Source: Dendrocalamus latiflorus (lineage: Eukaryota > Streptophyta > Magnoliopsida > Poales > Poaceae). From it: a stretch of DNA of 64,000 nucleotides. Shown here piece after piece: positions 33,074 through 45,223 of this stretch; the first letter of the stretch is position 1; every line of letters starts with the position of its first letter. The position numbers and the translations under genes are program-made. The stretch spans positions 21,747,412-21,811,411 of the forward strand of contig CM029663.1 of NCBI GenBank assembly GCA_017311315.1. Reading direction: 5' to 3'. The notes under the pieces are model-generated. The model worked only from the letters and a program-made list of their open reading frames with translations, did not search any database and had not been told where the DNA came from.

Positions 33074-35490
33074 AGTACTACGGTCGGCACACCCCGTATG
33101 GCCAAGTTCCTGGACCTTTTGCAAGGTTCTTACAGGAAAATGGCATAGTTGCCCAGTACTCTACACCGGGCGAACCTCAGCAGAATGGAGTGGCTGAAAG
33201 ACGCAACCGTACCTTAATGGATATGGTGAGAAGTATGATAAGTTACTCCACGCTACCGATAAGTTTATGGATGGAGGCGTTAAAAACCGCCATTCATATT
33301 CTTAATCGAGTACCAAGCAAGTCGGTACCCAAAACACCGTATGAGTTGTGGACAGGAAGAGAACCCTCACTTAACTATTTACGTGTGTGGGGTTGTCCTG
33401 CTGAGGCTAAAGTTTACAACCCAAACATAGGGAAGGTAGACCCCAAGACAGTCAGCTGCCATTTTATTGGCTATCCAGAAAAATCGAAGGGTTATCGCTT
33501 CTATTGTCCTGACAGACATACGAAGTTTGTAGAAACAAGACACGCTGTCTTCTTGGAGGAAGAGATGATCAGGGGGAGCAGAGTAGCGCGAGAAATTAAC
33601 CTAGAGGAAAAGCGGGTACATGTGCCCATTCCGATGGTTCAGGAACCATTTTTCACGCTACCTGTTGTTGCTACACCAACAGTGCCAGATACTGTAGTGA
33701 CAGCACCTGTTGTTAGTTCTCCTGTGGAAACGATGAGTGAACATGAGGAACCTGTCCTTCAGGATCCCATAGAACCCATTGTCACTCAACAGGAAGAGCA
33801 ACAACAGCCTCACACAGAACAAGCGTCAACTAGCGAGGGACTCAGAAGGTCTCAAAGAGCCAGAAGATCAGCTATCCCTAATGATTACGAAGTCTATGAA
33901 TCTGAGGAATTTGAAATGGAGGGTGATCCCACCTCTTTTGAAGAAGCCATGAGAAGCGCTCATTCATCCAAGTGGCTTGAAGCTATGCAGGATGAAATGA
34001 AGTCAATGAGTACCAACGGTGTTTGGGACTTAGAAACCATTCCTAAAGGAGCCAAGACAGTAGGCTGTAAATGGGTCTACAAAACCAAATATGACTCTAG
34101 AGGGAATATAGAAAGATTCAAAGCGCGACTTTTGGCAAAGGGCTTTACGCAAAGAGAAGGCATAGATTACAATGAGACATTTTCTCCAGTCTCGTGTAAA
34201 GACTCTTTTAGAATAATAATGGCACTTGTAGCTCATTATGATTTAGAATTGCATCAGATGGATGTAAAGACGGCGTTCCTAAATGGGGATTTGGAGGAAA
34301 ATGTTTACATGGCACAACCCAAAGGTTTTGTTGTGGAAGGAAAAGAACGTATGGGATGCCGCCTGAAGAAATCCATTTACGGATTAAAACAAGCATCAAG
34401 GCAGTGGTACTTGAAGTTTGATAGTACAATAAGAAGTTTTGGGTTCAAGGAGAATGTAGAGGACAATTGCGTGTATGCAAAGTTTAAGAATGGGAAATAC
34501 ATTTTCCTAATCCTGTATGTGGATGACATCTTACTTGCTAGTAGTGATGTTAGCCTATTACTGGAGACAAAGAAGTTCTTGTCCTCGAATTTTGATATGA
34601 AGGATCTTGGTGAAGCTTCGTTCGTACTGGGAATAGAGATTCACCGAGATAGAACTAAGGGGGTTTTAGGTTTATCTCAAAAGGCATACTTAGAAAAGGT
34701 TCTAAAGAAATATAGTATGCAAAATTGTAAGCCTTCACCTGCTCCTATAGTTAAGGGCGACAGGTATGGGGAATTTCAATGCCTCAGGAACCAATATGAG
34801 ATCGATCAAATGAAAGCGGTTCCATATGCTTCAGCTGTCGGAAGCTTACAGTATGCTCAAGTATGCACACGCCCTGACTTAGCATTTGTTACCGGGTTGC
34901 TTGGCAGATATCAGAGTAATCCAGGAATAGAACACTGGAAATTAGTAAAGAAAGTTTTGCGCTATTTGCAAAATACGAAAGGCCTGATGCTAACGTACAG
35001 AAAATCTGATTCTCTACAGATAATAGGGTATTCAGACTCAGACTATGCGGGAGATGAAAGAAAATCCACGTCAGGTTACATATTCACTCTCGCAGGAGGA
35101 GCTATATCGTGGAAAAGCTCGAAACAAACCGTCACTACATCATCCACAATGTATGCCGAGTTTGTAGCATGTTATGAGGCCACGGGGCAGGTGAATTGGC
35201 TAAGGAAATTCATACCCGGGTTGAAAGTGGTAGATGACATTCATAAGCCACTAAAGTTATACTGCGATAATGAACCAGCAGTATGTTATGCTCACAACAA
35301 TAAGTCAAGTGGTGCTGCCAAACACATTGACATAAAGTATTATGTTGTGAAAGATAAAGTCCGGGATCATATAATCAGTCTTGAGCATATAAGGACAGAA
35401 AAGATGCTCGCGGATCCGCTCACAAAAGGCTTACCGCCCAATGTGTTCAGAGAACACTTAGCCGGCATGGGTTTACGGGAAAGCCTATGA
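33074..35490 (+). pseudogene. Copia integrase C-half, reverse transcriptase and RNase H
   Basis: Third segment of the polyprotein, open for about 805 codons. Integrase core Glu in 'NGVAERRNRTLMDMV' with the usual spacing. The linker region ends in 'RRSQRARRSA'. Reverse transcriptase starts near 'SKWLEAMQDEM' and includes 'WVYKTKYD', 'QMDVKTAFLNGDL' and the catalytic 'LYVDDILLA'. RNase H has 'YSDSDYAGD', 'SSTMYAEFVA' and 'CDNEPAV', ending with 'MLADPLTKGLP', the conserved copia C-terminus. All catalytic residues I can check are present, so only the frame breaks disable it. It makes cDNA from element RNA in virus-like particles and integrates it. Confidence 0.93.
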
Positions 35491-35677
35491 TTCCTGGACA
35501 ACAAGGGCCCAGTTGAGAGTTCATTTCAAAACAGAGAAGTGCATTGTGGCTGTTGAATCTAATGGCATAAGACCGTGACGATGAGGCACGCTCTATGCGC
35601 TGATCTGTGATGGAACGAGAAAAGCAATGAGTGATGAGTATAGAGTTTAGAGTATAAGTTGAGATCAAGGGGGAGAA

Positions 35678-36149
35678 TGTTAGGATGATCTCCACCCACG
35701 GTTGGCCCAACGGCCACCTGGGCCTTGAGCTCGCGCCCTGATCGGGGGCGCCCAACCCTAATGGTTGATGGGCCCCTGTCACACTGCGCTATAAATATAG
35801 GTGGGGGCCGGCGGCTCAGATCACGAGGTTGAACGGAGCCGCACTGCCCCACCGACAAAACCCTAAACCCGATCTCGAAGGGGTGCGCAGCCAGTGACGG
35901 GAAGCACCACTGCCGCGCCGCCACAGGATAGCACCCTCGCCGGACTTCACCACCGACATCTCCCGACTCCACCGACTCCATGGCGGACGCCTCTGCACCC
36001 GCAACCAAGACCACGGATGGTCGGTAACTCCACCTTTCCCCTCTCTTTACTCTCTGCTCTTTTAGATCTACTCGCATCACCCTTAGTTCATACCGATCAG
36101 CTAGTACACCCCTCTAGATCTACTACTAGTGATCCTGTTATTTCCAACA
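35678..36149 (+). repeat. Copia 3' LTR
   Basis: 472 bases, differing from the 5' LTR at four sites that I could see (early TTT/TCT, two in 'atcgttgg/atcggggg', one ATGG/ACGG). Followed by the GCATA duplication. Confidence 0.97.
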
Positions 36150-36154
36150 GCATA

Positions 36155-36300
36155 GTCTCTAATTATTGTTCAGTTGCAACATTCTGATAGGATTATTATT
36201 CGATGTGGCGGCGTCCCTATCGAACATAAATCCATTAACTCATGTTATGTTTTGAGTACAATGACACGAGACGCCACATACATAACTAATCTAGAGCGGA
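36155..36300 (+). repeat. Diverged dispersed repeat, copy 2 (right part)
   Basis: Resumes the repeat interrupted by the copia element: 'gtctctaattattgttc' then a 'tctgataggattattattc' block similar to 2990-3008. Confidence 0.5.
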
Positions 36301-36919
36301 GATCTGATTCTCCCAGAGCGCGGACACACGCTTTAACCATTGAACACACTCACATGTCCATATAATCTTCAACCCCGAGACTACAACCTAGGAAAAAGAT
36401 GAACACCAGCATCGAAGCCGAGGTTGGCAGGCTCAATGACAGAGCTTGCCAAGCTACGGTCTCTCCTCTCCATGGCAGAGTTTTGTGTGAAGATGACGCA
36501 TAATCAGAAAAAATCCAACCAAGCTCATTACTCATTACGCTTCCTTTCATTTTGTCGTGCAGTGCCACCGACCTGGTTTTTCTTCTGTGCCAACTGTCCG
36601 CAATGATCTTCGTTCTGCATACCAAAATTTGCTGCAAACCCAAGCTCTTTTTCCTACTGGAAGTACAACAGGCCACAAGAAAGATCACTGCTCCGTGTTA
36701 TAGGAGGGAGTATGAACGAGGAAGCGGTGTCCACCCCGAATCCCACTCCCAAGCAAGCAACGCCGTGCAGAATCATGCCCCGATCAGACACGAGTTGATA
36801 TTTACTGGCAACAGGTTCCCAAAAGCGACGTCCCGGCTTCAAATTTGTCCCCAACTATTGGCGATGGATGGGGAAGCAAAGCCACATGCCCAGGCAAATA
36901 TTCTGTCATGTCACATGGT

Positions 36920-36969
<50 letters not shown>

Positions 36970-39286
36970 CCATTGGTGCCTTGGCTCCAGCTCATCATCC
37001 ATTGACTACAGTACCAGAGGGTAACATCACCACATGTTAGGTATGGGAGCACAGGGATAAAATTGTTCTGGCTACAGCTTAACAAGCTGCAAACTCCACG
37101 GATCCAGGTGTTCTGAGTGATAATTGGGGTGTGTTCTGTTCAGTTGGAACCAGTCAAAAGGATTCCATCCATGCCTGAATTTTTCTAGTCTGTAGGTTGA
37201 GAGTTGTAGATCAGGCGTTACAGGAGGACGTCTGCCTTCGTGGTCAGTATGTCGCCCGTATTCCGGATCTCATTGTGCTACTTGGTAGGTGATAACATGC
37301 AGATATAAAATACTTAGAAATCCCAGGTGATATGGTGCTTGGGATTTTACAATTACACACCACTTCACCAACTCCAGACATTTTAGCAATGCCAGATAGG
37401 GGAATTCACGCTAGAAAAGCTATCGAGCTAGAGAAGGTAAGCTTTCCATTCCACTATGGCTCACCATCTCCATATTTCACTAGGCAAACAGATAATGCTT
37501 TGGACAGTGCACTCTCCAAGCTTTTTCAACAAAATATCTTCTTTTTAGATGAATTTCAATAATGCCCGAATGTTGTTGAAGAGCAAGCCACCTCAACGAG
37601 TCCACCAACCTTGATACAGCGTTTCCATACAAGTAGTTTTACTTAAATCAATGAAGACACATTGGCAAAGAAAGGACAAAGTGTGGTCAGCTTGGAACAC
37701 TCAGAAGCCACTAGGAAACACCATGCGAAAATCTCACCAGCTAGACTACCATACACTCCCTGAGATGAGGTGGTAAGCCAAAGATTTTTTTAAATAATAT
37801 ATTTTTATTAATATTACATAAACATATATCGTTAAAAAAATTACATAAATAATCTACTGTTGCTATTTGAAATGATAGAGTTGAAATGATGACAATCCCA
37901 CGTGGAGTTTTGTGTGGCAGTCTGCAGATCTTTGTCGCCAAATGAATTTACGATAGAGGTGCTGTTGTTAATTCAATTGGTTATAGAGGCCCCGTCGTCA
38001 GTTCAATTGGCGACATAAGCCTTGTGGCCAATTGAAATGGTGATAGAGGCCTCAGGTTGTATTTTTGAATTTTTAAATAATACAATTGTTTTGAATAAAA
38101 AATGTAATGTTTAAAAAATTCTTGCATTTTTTTTGGTTTTAACATAATCTTCATAATGAAGGTGCGAATTACACAACGTGTAGAGCTTGGTTAGGTGCAT
38201 ATGTTTACCCCACTAATCCTACGATGCAAATGGCAACATGGATGAACTATCAATCCGAACTACATCTAAGATACATGTGAGCCTTGTGAAATGTAAATGA
38301 TATCGTCGTTGTAGATCTAATAGGGCTTGTGGGAGAACGCCTCTATGGCAAAAATGGAACACCGTAGGGCACCCATATGGAGTGGCAGTTGTCAGGGCTG
38401 TGTGGACATGGCTAGGTATTGTGGTAGTAGCCGGCGCAGTTGCAGCTCAGGTTGGCGCAACAGTAGTATAGGTGGTAGTCACTGCTGAGGTGGACCACCT
38501 CCTTGCTGTTCCTCTCCCTGATCCTCTACCTGCGGAGCTCATTGTTGTTGATCCTCTTGTTCTGGAGCTCCCCTCACAACTCTTCTAGGCGGATTTGGAG
38601 AGTGTGAATGTAAACCTGGGAATGTATTGGATATAGATGACCCACCCACTTGGTGAACTTGCAATCCATAGTCTGCGAGGAAGGCGAGGTGATTACAAGC
38701 GATGCATTTATGGAAGTATAGATAGGCAATGAACTACTTACCATGAACAGAGGGCAGCGAAATAATTGACGGCCCAGGTTCCCTACATCGTCGAAAACCT
38801 AGATCACCACATCATGTTAGTACTTGCATTGTAGCCAAGGCTCGGGGATGTGTAGGTAGTCGCGGAGGTGATTTCTAGGGGTGTAGGACTCTCTAGTTTT
38901 GAGTGGTAGATCGAGTCTTGGGTGGTCGAGGTCAGGAGATCATAGGTATGCGTGTCTTTCAGGTAAAGGTCACGGTCTTGAAACCAAGTCCATGCCCATT
39001 GTTCGCTCCCACGCCTTGAATTACCCACTGTCTGCCATGTTGTGGTTGGAGTGTGTTGGAGATACGTGGGTTTTTTGTGTGGGACAATTTATAGGCCTTC
39101 TCGGATGTGGAAGATGGACTTGAGGCACATAGAGGTGTGGAGGGGGGGGGGGGCAAGGTGCGTTCATTTTGGTTTGAAAAGCAGGTAACAGTGTGCTATC
39201 ACCTCAATATGAAAAAAAAGGCTAGTCGGAGTGTTATCACTTCGGGCTAAAAAAGCAGGTGACATTGTGTTGCCATTTCTAATTGA
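36301..39286. other. Intergenic; microsatellite and small repeats, no recognised gene
   Basis: A (GA)n tract lies at 36923-36967. 37950-38050 has three degenerate units built on 'aattcaattgg-gata-aggcc'. 38400-38600 and 38800-39130 look like decayed coding DNA of an unknown transposon but no domain is clear. A run of 11-12 G is at 39139-39150. The interval is cut at 39286 by the gypsy insertion and continues at 52235. Confidence 0.4.
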
Positions 39287-39291
39287 AAGGC

Positions 39292-42200
39292 TGAAAAGCC
39301 CCAAAATTTCAACCAAAAATTTCCTTAATTTTTGCTGCATTTTTGAGTGATTTTTGAAAACTTTCCTTTTTGGGAAAGTTTTCCCCGCCGCCGCTTTCCC
39401 TTTTCGGCCTGGCGCCTCCTCCCTCCCGCTGGCGCCTTCTCCCTTCCCGCCTCCTCTCCTCCCCGGCGCCTCCCGCTCTTCTCTCGCGTTGGCGCCGCCC
39501 CAATTCCGCCTTTCCCCGCGCCCAGCGCCTCCCTCCGCGCCCTTCGCCCGTTGGCGCCCCGGCCCTTTCCGCCTTTGCTTCGCGCACGCGCGGAGCGCTG
39601 CGCGCTGCGCCTCGCGCCCGCCTCCCCTCGCGCGGACAGCGCCGCCCTCAGATTCGCCTCGCCCGCGCGCCGTCCCAACCATCGCGGTCCAAAACCGTGG
39701 GCGTCCTGCGCCACGCGTCGCACCGCGTCAGCCCTGGGGTCCGCCTGTTAGCCCCGGCTCCTCCCTCTCCCGCGCGCGGACGCTGCCTCGCCCATGCCCG
39801 CGCCTCACCTGCTCCTGTGCCGTCCCGTCGCCATTACGCCTGTGCAGAGCCGGCGTCACCCCGGTCACCGCTCCATCCCGCGGAGGAGACGGCCGACCTG
39901 CCCCTGTTGACCCCGGAGCCCGCCCAGTGGCTTCTCCTCCACGCCCCGCTCCCCCTCCGATCGGGTATAAAACCCCCTCTCCCTCTTCCGCTCGCTCTCT
40001 TGGTTCTCCAGCTCCTCCACCCCTCTCATTCGCCTCCCACCGCTCCAGAGCCACTCCTGGAGCCGCCGATTGGAGCCCCGCCGCCCGTAGCTCCGCCTTC
40101 GCCGCTCCCTACGCCGGTGGCCCCCGGGAGCCAATCTCCCCCTTCCCTCGCCCATTATTCAATTGCATTCGCCTGGAGCATCTCCACCCTCCCCTAACCC
40201 CTTTGCCGCCCTCCTCTGGACAGGTGGAGCCCCGTGGAGCGCCGCCGTCGAGACCCCCTTCCGGCAGCAACCACCTCACCGTGGCCAGACCTCCCCGCAG
40301 CTCCCCAACCTCCGCCGTCGCCACCAATGTGAGCACCCGGTCCCCGTGAACGTGTAGCCGCGGCCGTTTGAGCTAACTCACCGCCGGTGATCTTCCTCGC
40401 CGCCAAGTACCCGAACCCCCCCTTCTACCTCCCGTCCTCTCCGGTGATCCCCTCGCCTTCCCGCTGCCCAAAATGGGTTCCTCTCTCGAAACCGCACTCG
40501 CCGGTGCCCTCGATGGTCGCCGACGAGTCCCCTAGCGCCCAGGCCGCCGTCGCCACCGTAACCTCGCCGCGGGGTTACTGTAGCGGCTGGAGGTTGAAGA
40601 CGATCCTCCCCGCGACGTGGCCTCTTCTCCGCCGACCGATCCCACCTCCACCTTCTAACCTCACCCGCCCGATCCTCCGAATCGTTTCGCCCGCGTCCCC
40701 GCTTCGCCACCGCCCGATCTCTTTCCGCCGCATCCGCGCCGTTCGCCCGCTCGCCATCCACCCCGTCCGCCCGGGCCGCGTGTCGCGCATCGCGACCGTG
40801 TGGGAGTGGACCGCGCCGGCCTGCTCCTTCGCCCGAGTGCGCGCGCGCGTCGCCGCCCGTGGGCCGCGCTGGCCTTCGGCCGCACGGGCCAAACAGTGCC
40901 GGGCCGCACTGTAGCTGTGGGCCGGCCTTTCACTGTTCACAGCAATTTTCCCGAATTTATTAATTTCTAAAATCCCAGAAAATCCAAATAAATCCTAGAA
41001 AATCACGGAAAATCCCAAAAATTCCCAAATTTCACCACCTTGCTCCAAATAATATTCCAGACTCATTGGTGACCTCCATTTCCACAGATCCATCCCAAAT
41101 AAATTCCTAAAATTCCTCATTTGGAGATTTATGCATTTTACTCCTTTTTAAATAGTTTATTTTCCCTCGCTTGATTAGTCTCAAGCTGGATTTAATTTGT
41201 TTTGTATGTTTGCGCTAGTGTCGGAGTCTCCGGAAGTTCAGTTGCAGCCCCAGGAGCCAGGAGGTTCTTCGTTCGAGTTAGCGGAAATCATTCGGATTGA
41301 CGGCAAGTCCCAAATCCTTTGATCATATTGCAACCCATGATGTTTATTTATGTTAATATGCTATTTGCATTATGTTAATTGTGAAATGTTAGTTTGAAAT
41401 AAAATAAAATGTTTAGAATGACTTGTTGTGTAGTTAATCCTACCACCGTTAAATGCCATGTTTAATTTGTAGCCATGCCCTTGAAACCCTAGAATTAATT
41501 ATCTGTTAATCTAGATAACTGTAGATTATTATCATCATGCAAAGTCTTGTACTGATAAGGCTGTGGCTGCGGGCCAATAGAATTGCAAACCCGACTCTAG
41601 GGTAGGGTGGTATGGGACACCGTGCCTTAGAGCGGAGAGTGCTTGCGGGCACAAGGTAGGGTAAGGGGATTGTGGTGCGCCGCGAGACGGTTTTCGCCCA
41701 TCTCTTACCCTAGGTTTGGAGTAGGGTAAGTGGGGTTGAGGTGCGCCGCTAGACGGTTTTCGCCCACCGCTTACCCTAGGTTGGGTCGCGGGCCTGGTGA
41801 GGTTGCGGACCATGTGAGATTAAGGACTGAAACCCTTATGTTGAGCAAATGTCATAGAACCCGCTCAAACCACAGGAGTTGACTTGTCAACACTTGTCTA
41901 GTAGCTGCTCAACTCGATTGAAACTCTACAGGTGTGGCGGTGGAGGAGGTTTAGCAGTGAGGTTAGGCAAGCCGTGATTGGGTGCCTAACAACGGTAGAG
42001 TTCACTCGAAGCGGCACCGTTTTTCTCTTGTGTGTGTGCGTGTGTGTGTGCGAGCCAGACCCGAGTGAATTCTACCGGGTAGAGCCTATATAAAGAGCTG
42101 AGCAGTGAAACGACCTGGCTTTCTTAACTCTTTAGCAGGAGTTAAGGGATCGTGTGGGTAAAGCTGAGCAAACTCTGCAGAGTCAAATAAATGGTATTCG

Positions 42201-42819
42201 AATACGCCGTGCTCCCGGTTATTGGAGCTGTGTCACTTGGGTGATTCCAGCCGCAAAGCTTAAGTAGTTTTGTTCATACTTTAACTTGTTTAGGTTGGTT
42301 AATGAACTCTTGTTGAAAACCCCTGAGTTGTTGAGAAGTAGTTTTGGGTCCCTCTTTTAAAATGATTGCAAATAAAACTGCATCCACTCAAAGATAATAA
42401 ACCAAATATATTCCCTTCCTTGAAGTTCCGTGCATGTAATAAGTTAGGATCCCTTTGGGATTTGCTGAGCCGGTTGATTGGCTCACGGCTTGCTTAATCT
42501 AATCTTTAGAGGATCAAGACGAAGGAGAAGGTCTCCCCGTTGAAGAAGTCCCGGAGGATCTATTCTTCGACGAGGACCCTTGGCTGTAGGTCTTGGCCGC
42601 GCTCAAGCGGATTCTGGAAGTCTTTTGTAATGTAATTATACTTTGGGCTTGCACGCCCCGCTGTCAAAACCTGGATGTTAATCCTTATGTCAAATATATT
42701 CTGGACTTTTATTGTAAGCATGCAATGGTATACTCTTGCGCGACGTTCCATAACTGTTCATGCGTGAATAGTTGCGGAATGCCGTGTCCGTACGCGCCCC
42801 TGGAAACGGGGGTGTTACA
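39292..42819 (+). repeat. Gypsy 5' LTR, 3.5 kb
   Basis: The first 1.6 kb is GC-rich with long open frames (for example 39354-40349), translating to Pro/Ser/Arg low complexity and not called genes. Two candidate TATA boxes: TATAAAA at 39966 and TATATAAAG at 42087. The second lies nearer the LTR end and is better placed for genomic RNA. Repeated 'acggttttcgccca' blocks occur near 41690 and 41755. Confidence 0.95.
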
Positions 42820-42824
42820 AGAAG

Positions 42825-42836
42825 TGGTATCAGAGC
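42825..42836 (+). promoter_or_regulatory. Gypsy primer-binding site
   Basis: TGGTATCAGAGC, complementary to initiator tRNA-Met, five bases after the LTR. Confidence 0.95.
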
Positions 42837-43062
42837 AGGCTCTTTGACCGTAGATTAAGACCTAAGGCTGTTTAGGAAGCGATTTTATCGCAAAAATTAA
42901 TTCAAGGCATAAAAAGAGTTTATGAAAAATATAAGTATTATTGCTGTCTTGTTCCTCTCTTGTTGCTACTTTTCCTGTCTTAGTTTATTTCTGCATAAGC
43001 TTTAATTTTCGCAAATGTTTATTATCTCACTTGTCTAACTTCAAAATTTTCATTTCCGGCAG

Positions 43063-43740
43063 ATGGTGCACCACATCTTTTCCCGCCCCGACCGTATGGA
43101 TGGTTGGGCCCACAAGGTGTGGGAGATGCGGAAGCATCTTGGAGCGAGAGGCAACTTCAACCCGGTGTACCATACTGTGGGACAGTTTCGCCAGGACCAG
43201 TTCTACGAGTACGAGGCTTGGGTGGTTCTTGATCCGTTGCCTGTCCACCCAGACAGGAAGCGGAGGTTCACCGCCCGTCGGGTGAACGAGGAGGATGCTG
43301 TTCAGGATGTGGCTCAGAAGGCCGCACTCTACCTCAGGGACTACTATCACCAGGAGCTAGCAGGGACGCCCTTCGACCTGGTGCCGCGTCCGCACTTTGG
43401 GGACTTTATAGTCCCTAGGTTCGGTGAGGATGACGATCCCCGCCTGGCGGGCATCGCCACCCTTATGACGCAGCAGGTCGTCCGCTACGACGGAGCAGTC
43501 GAGGAGGCCAGAGTTCTGCGGAGGCAGCTTTGGGACACCCGCAGGGAGGTTCAGCGCCTCCGGGAGTCCCTTCTCCGCTTTGAGGCCCAGGAGGCATCAG
43601 AGGTCTCAGATAGTGCAGAGTCGCCCAGCGTTCACTCCTCCTGTGCTTCAGTGCAGTCTAGGCCCAAGCGCCGGATGACTGCGGCGCAGTACCGTGCCCG
43701 GTTCCGCCCCGCAGCCCCGCTTGGCCCTCCCAGCGTTTGA
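43063..43740 (+). CDS. Extra gene upstream of gag (orf0-like), unknown function
   Basis: An intact 225-codon frame in the same orientation as gag-pol, between the primer site and gag, 322 bases before the gag start. It has no retroviral motif I recognise. The N-terminal half is mixed alpha/beta ('RMDGWAHKVWEMRKHLGARG', 'FYEYEAWVVLDPLPVHP'). Residues about 145-185 form a probable coiled coil ('EEARVLRRQLWDTRREVQRL'). The C-terminus is Ser-rich then basic ('SRPKRRMTAAQYRARFRP'). An extra gene in this position has been described for rice RIRE3/RIRE8 as orf0, and this is probably its relative. That it stays open while gag-pol is broken may be chance. Function unknown. Confidence 0.75.
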   Translation: MVHHIFSRPDRMDGWAHKVWEMRKHLGARGNFNPVYHTVGQFRQDQFYEYEAWVVLDPLPVHPDRKRRFTARRVNEEDAVQDVAQKAALYLRDYYHQELAGTPFDLVPRPHFGDFIVPRFGEDDDPRLAGIATLMTQQVVRYDGAVEEARVLRRQLWDTRREVQRLRESLLRFEAQEASEVSDSAESPSVHSSCASVQSRPKRRMTAAQYRARFRPAAPLGPPSV

Positions 43741-44062
43741 GGATATGGAGGAGTAGACGCTGACCGCTAGCGTAGCCCGACCTTTTGTATTAGTGGTACT
43801 TTTGGATTGTAATGCAAGTGTAACATGAACCTTTATGTGGTCTGTGCACCACTTGCTTAATGTGAATTATGTTTGCTATCTCTTTTAATTTGTTTGCTTA
43901 ATTATCTGTATGTTCCTCCTGTGTTCAAAGTTTTCTTTTGTCCCCTTTCACTCTCGTACTTACCCTATTCACCCTATGCTTACCTTGAAATTCGAAGTCT
44001 TACTTACCTGCTCTTAATTGTCAAAGCCGCTGCAAAACTAACCTCAAGTTCCCAATAAACAG

Positions 44063-45223
44063 ATGGAGCCAGCAGAGCAGACGGGTCAGACCAGCAGGCA
44101 GGGTGCACCTGCCACCGACCAGAAAACACTTGTCGATGTTATTGCAATGCTAGAAGAGAATCGATATCAAGGAGAGCAGAATATCTTGAAAGTGTTAGAT
44201 CAGCAAGCTCAGCTTCTCGAACAGATTGCAACCCGATCCTCCAGTTTTCCTAGTGGGAGTAATGTTCCTCGGGATGGTTCTCCAATTTCCACCCGATGGA
44301 CGGATTTTCTGAAGACACGTCCACCGGTCTTCTCCACCTCTGCTGACCCCATGGTAGCTGAGGATTGGCTTGTGGACGTGGAGAGAAAGCTTCAATCAGC
44401 ACGATGCGATGACAAAGAGAAGGTGTTATACGCATCCCACCAGTTGCAGGGTGCTGCAGCTACTTGGTGGATCAACTACCAACGCACCCTACAGAACAGA
44501 GAACTTAGTTGGGAAGACTTTTCAAAGGCTTTCCGCAAGGCACATATGCCAGATGGCGTCATGGAGGCTAAGCGTCGGGAGTTTCTTGCGCTTAAGCAAG
44601 GAGGACGCACTGTTATGGAATACCTACATCAGTTCAACCATTTGTCCAGGTTTGCCCCCGAAGATGTCGACAGCGAAGACAAGAAGTTGAATAAATTCAG
44701 GGCAGGATTACAGCAGTCTCTGAAATTTCATATTTCAGCTCTGAAGTTCCAGGATTTGCATGACATGGTAGACAGCTTGATCAACTCAGAGGGAGCACGA
44801 GGAGAAATGGAGGACTATAGAAAGCGTAAGGCAGTACACAAATCACAGCCTTCTTCGCACAGTGCTCAGCGAATCAAGACTGTGGGATCGCCCTCATATC
44901 GATCCCAATCCTCCCGCCAGTTTGTGATGTTGCCCAGGAACCAATCCAACCTGTCTCAACAGAGCACTTCTCTTTTACCATTAGCTATCAAATGCCCCAC
45001 CTGTGGTGGAAACCATCTTGCTAGTAGCTACCCAAAGAGATCCAATGCTTGTTTCCACTGCGGAGAAATTGGGCACTACAGAGATCAATGTCCTAGAAGG
45101 AACTTGCCATCTGATGCGGCAAGACTTCAAGTCCAAAATCAGCAACAGCAAGAAAACAAGACACAGTCAAGCCCTGGCACTCCCAAGGGAGGATATCTAC
45201 AGATCAAAGCAGCTGGACCCTAG
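44063..45223 (+). pseudogene. Gypsy gag
   Basis: 386 codons from ATG 44063. The capsid (retrotransposon gag domain) covers about residues 75-220: 'DFLKTRPPVFSTSADPM', 'AEDWLVDVERKL', 'GAAATWWINYQRT', 'MEYLHQFNHLSRFAP'. The zinc knuckle 'CFHCGEIGHYRDQC' is intact. A second upstream knuckle-like 'CPTCGGNHLASSYP' has Tyr where Cys is usual. It ends at TAG (45221-45223), but the same frame continues open into protease with conserved linker sequence, so this stop is likely a CAG-to-TAG mutation in a gag-pol fusion frame rather than a natural end. Confidence 0.9.

Larger units (their letters stand above)
29665..36149 (+). mobile_element. Ty1-copia LTR retrotransposon, full length, young
   Basis: 6485 bases: two 472-bp LTRs starting TG and ending CA, a tRNA-iMet primer site, gag-PR-IN-RT-RH order (IN before RT defines copia), and a polypurine tract just before the 3' LTR (35667-35677). 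A perfect 5-bp duplication, GCATA, lies at 29660-29664 and 36150-36154. I count four LTR differences, so insertion is recent (well under a million years at common grass rates). The single long polyprotein is broken by two frameshifts, so this copy is not autonomous unless the breaks are sequencing errors. The clade may be Tork-like, but I am not sure. Confidence 0.96.

Noticed and set aside
39347..40940. Many long frames in the gypsy LTRs as protein-coding genes
   Set aside because: Same DNA gives long frames in five of six frames because of GC content; reported only as an observation on LTR composition.
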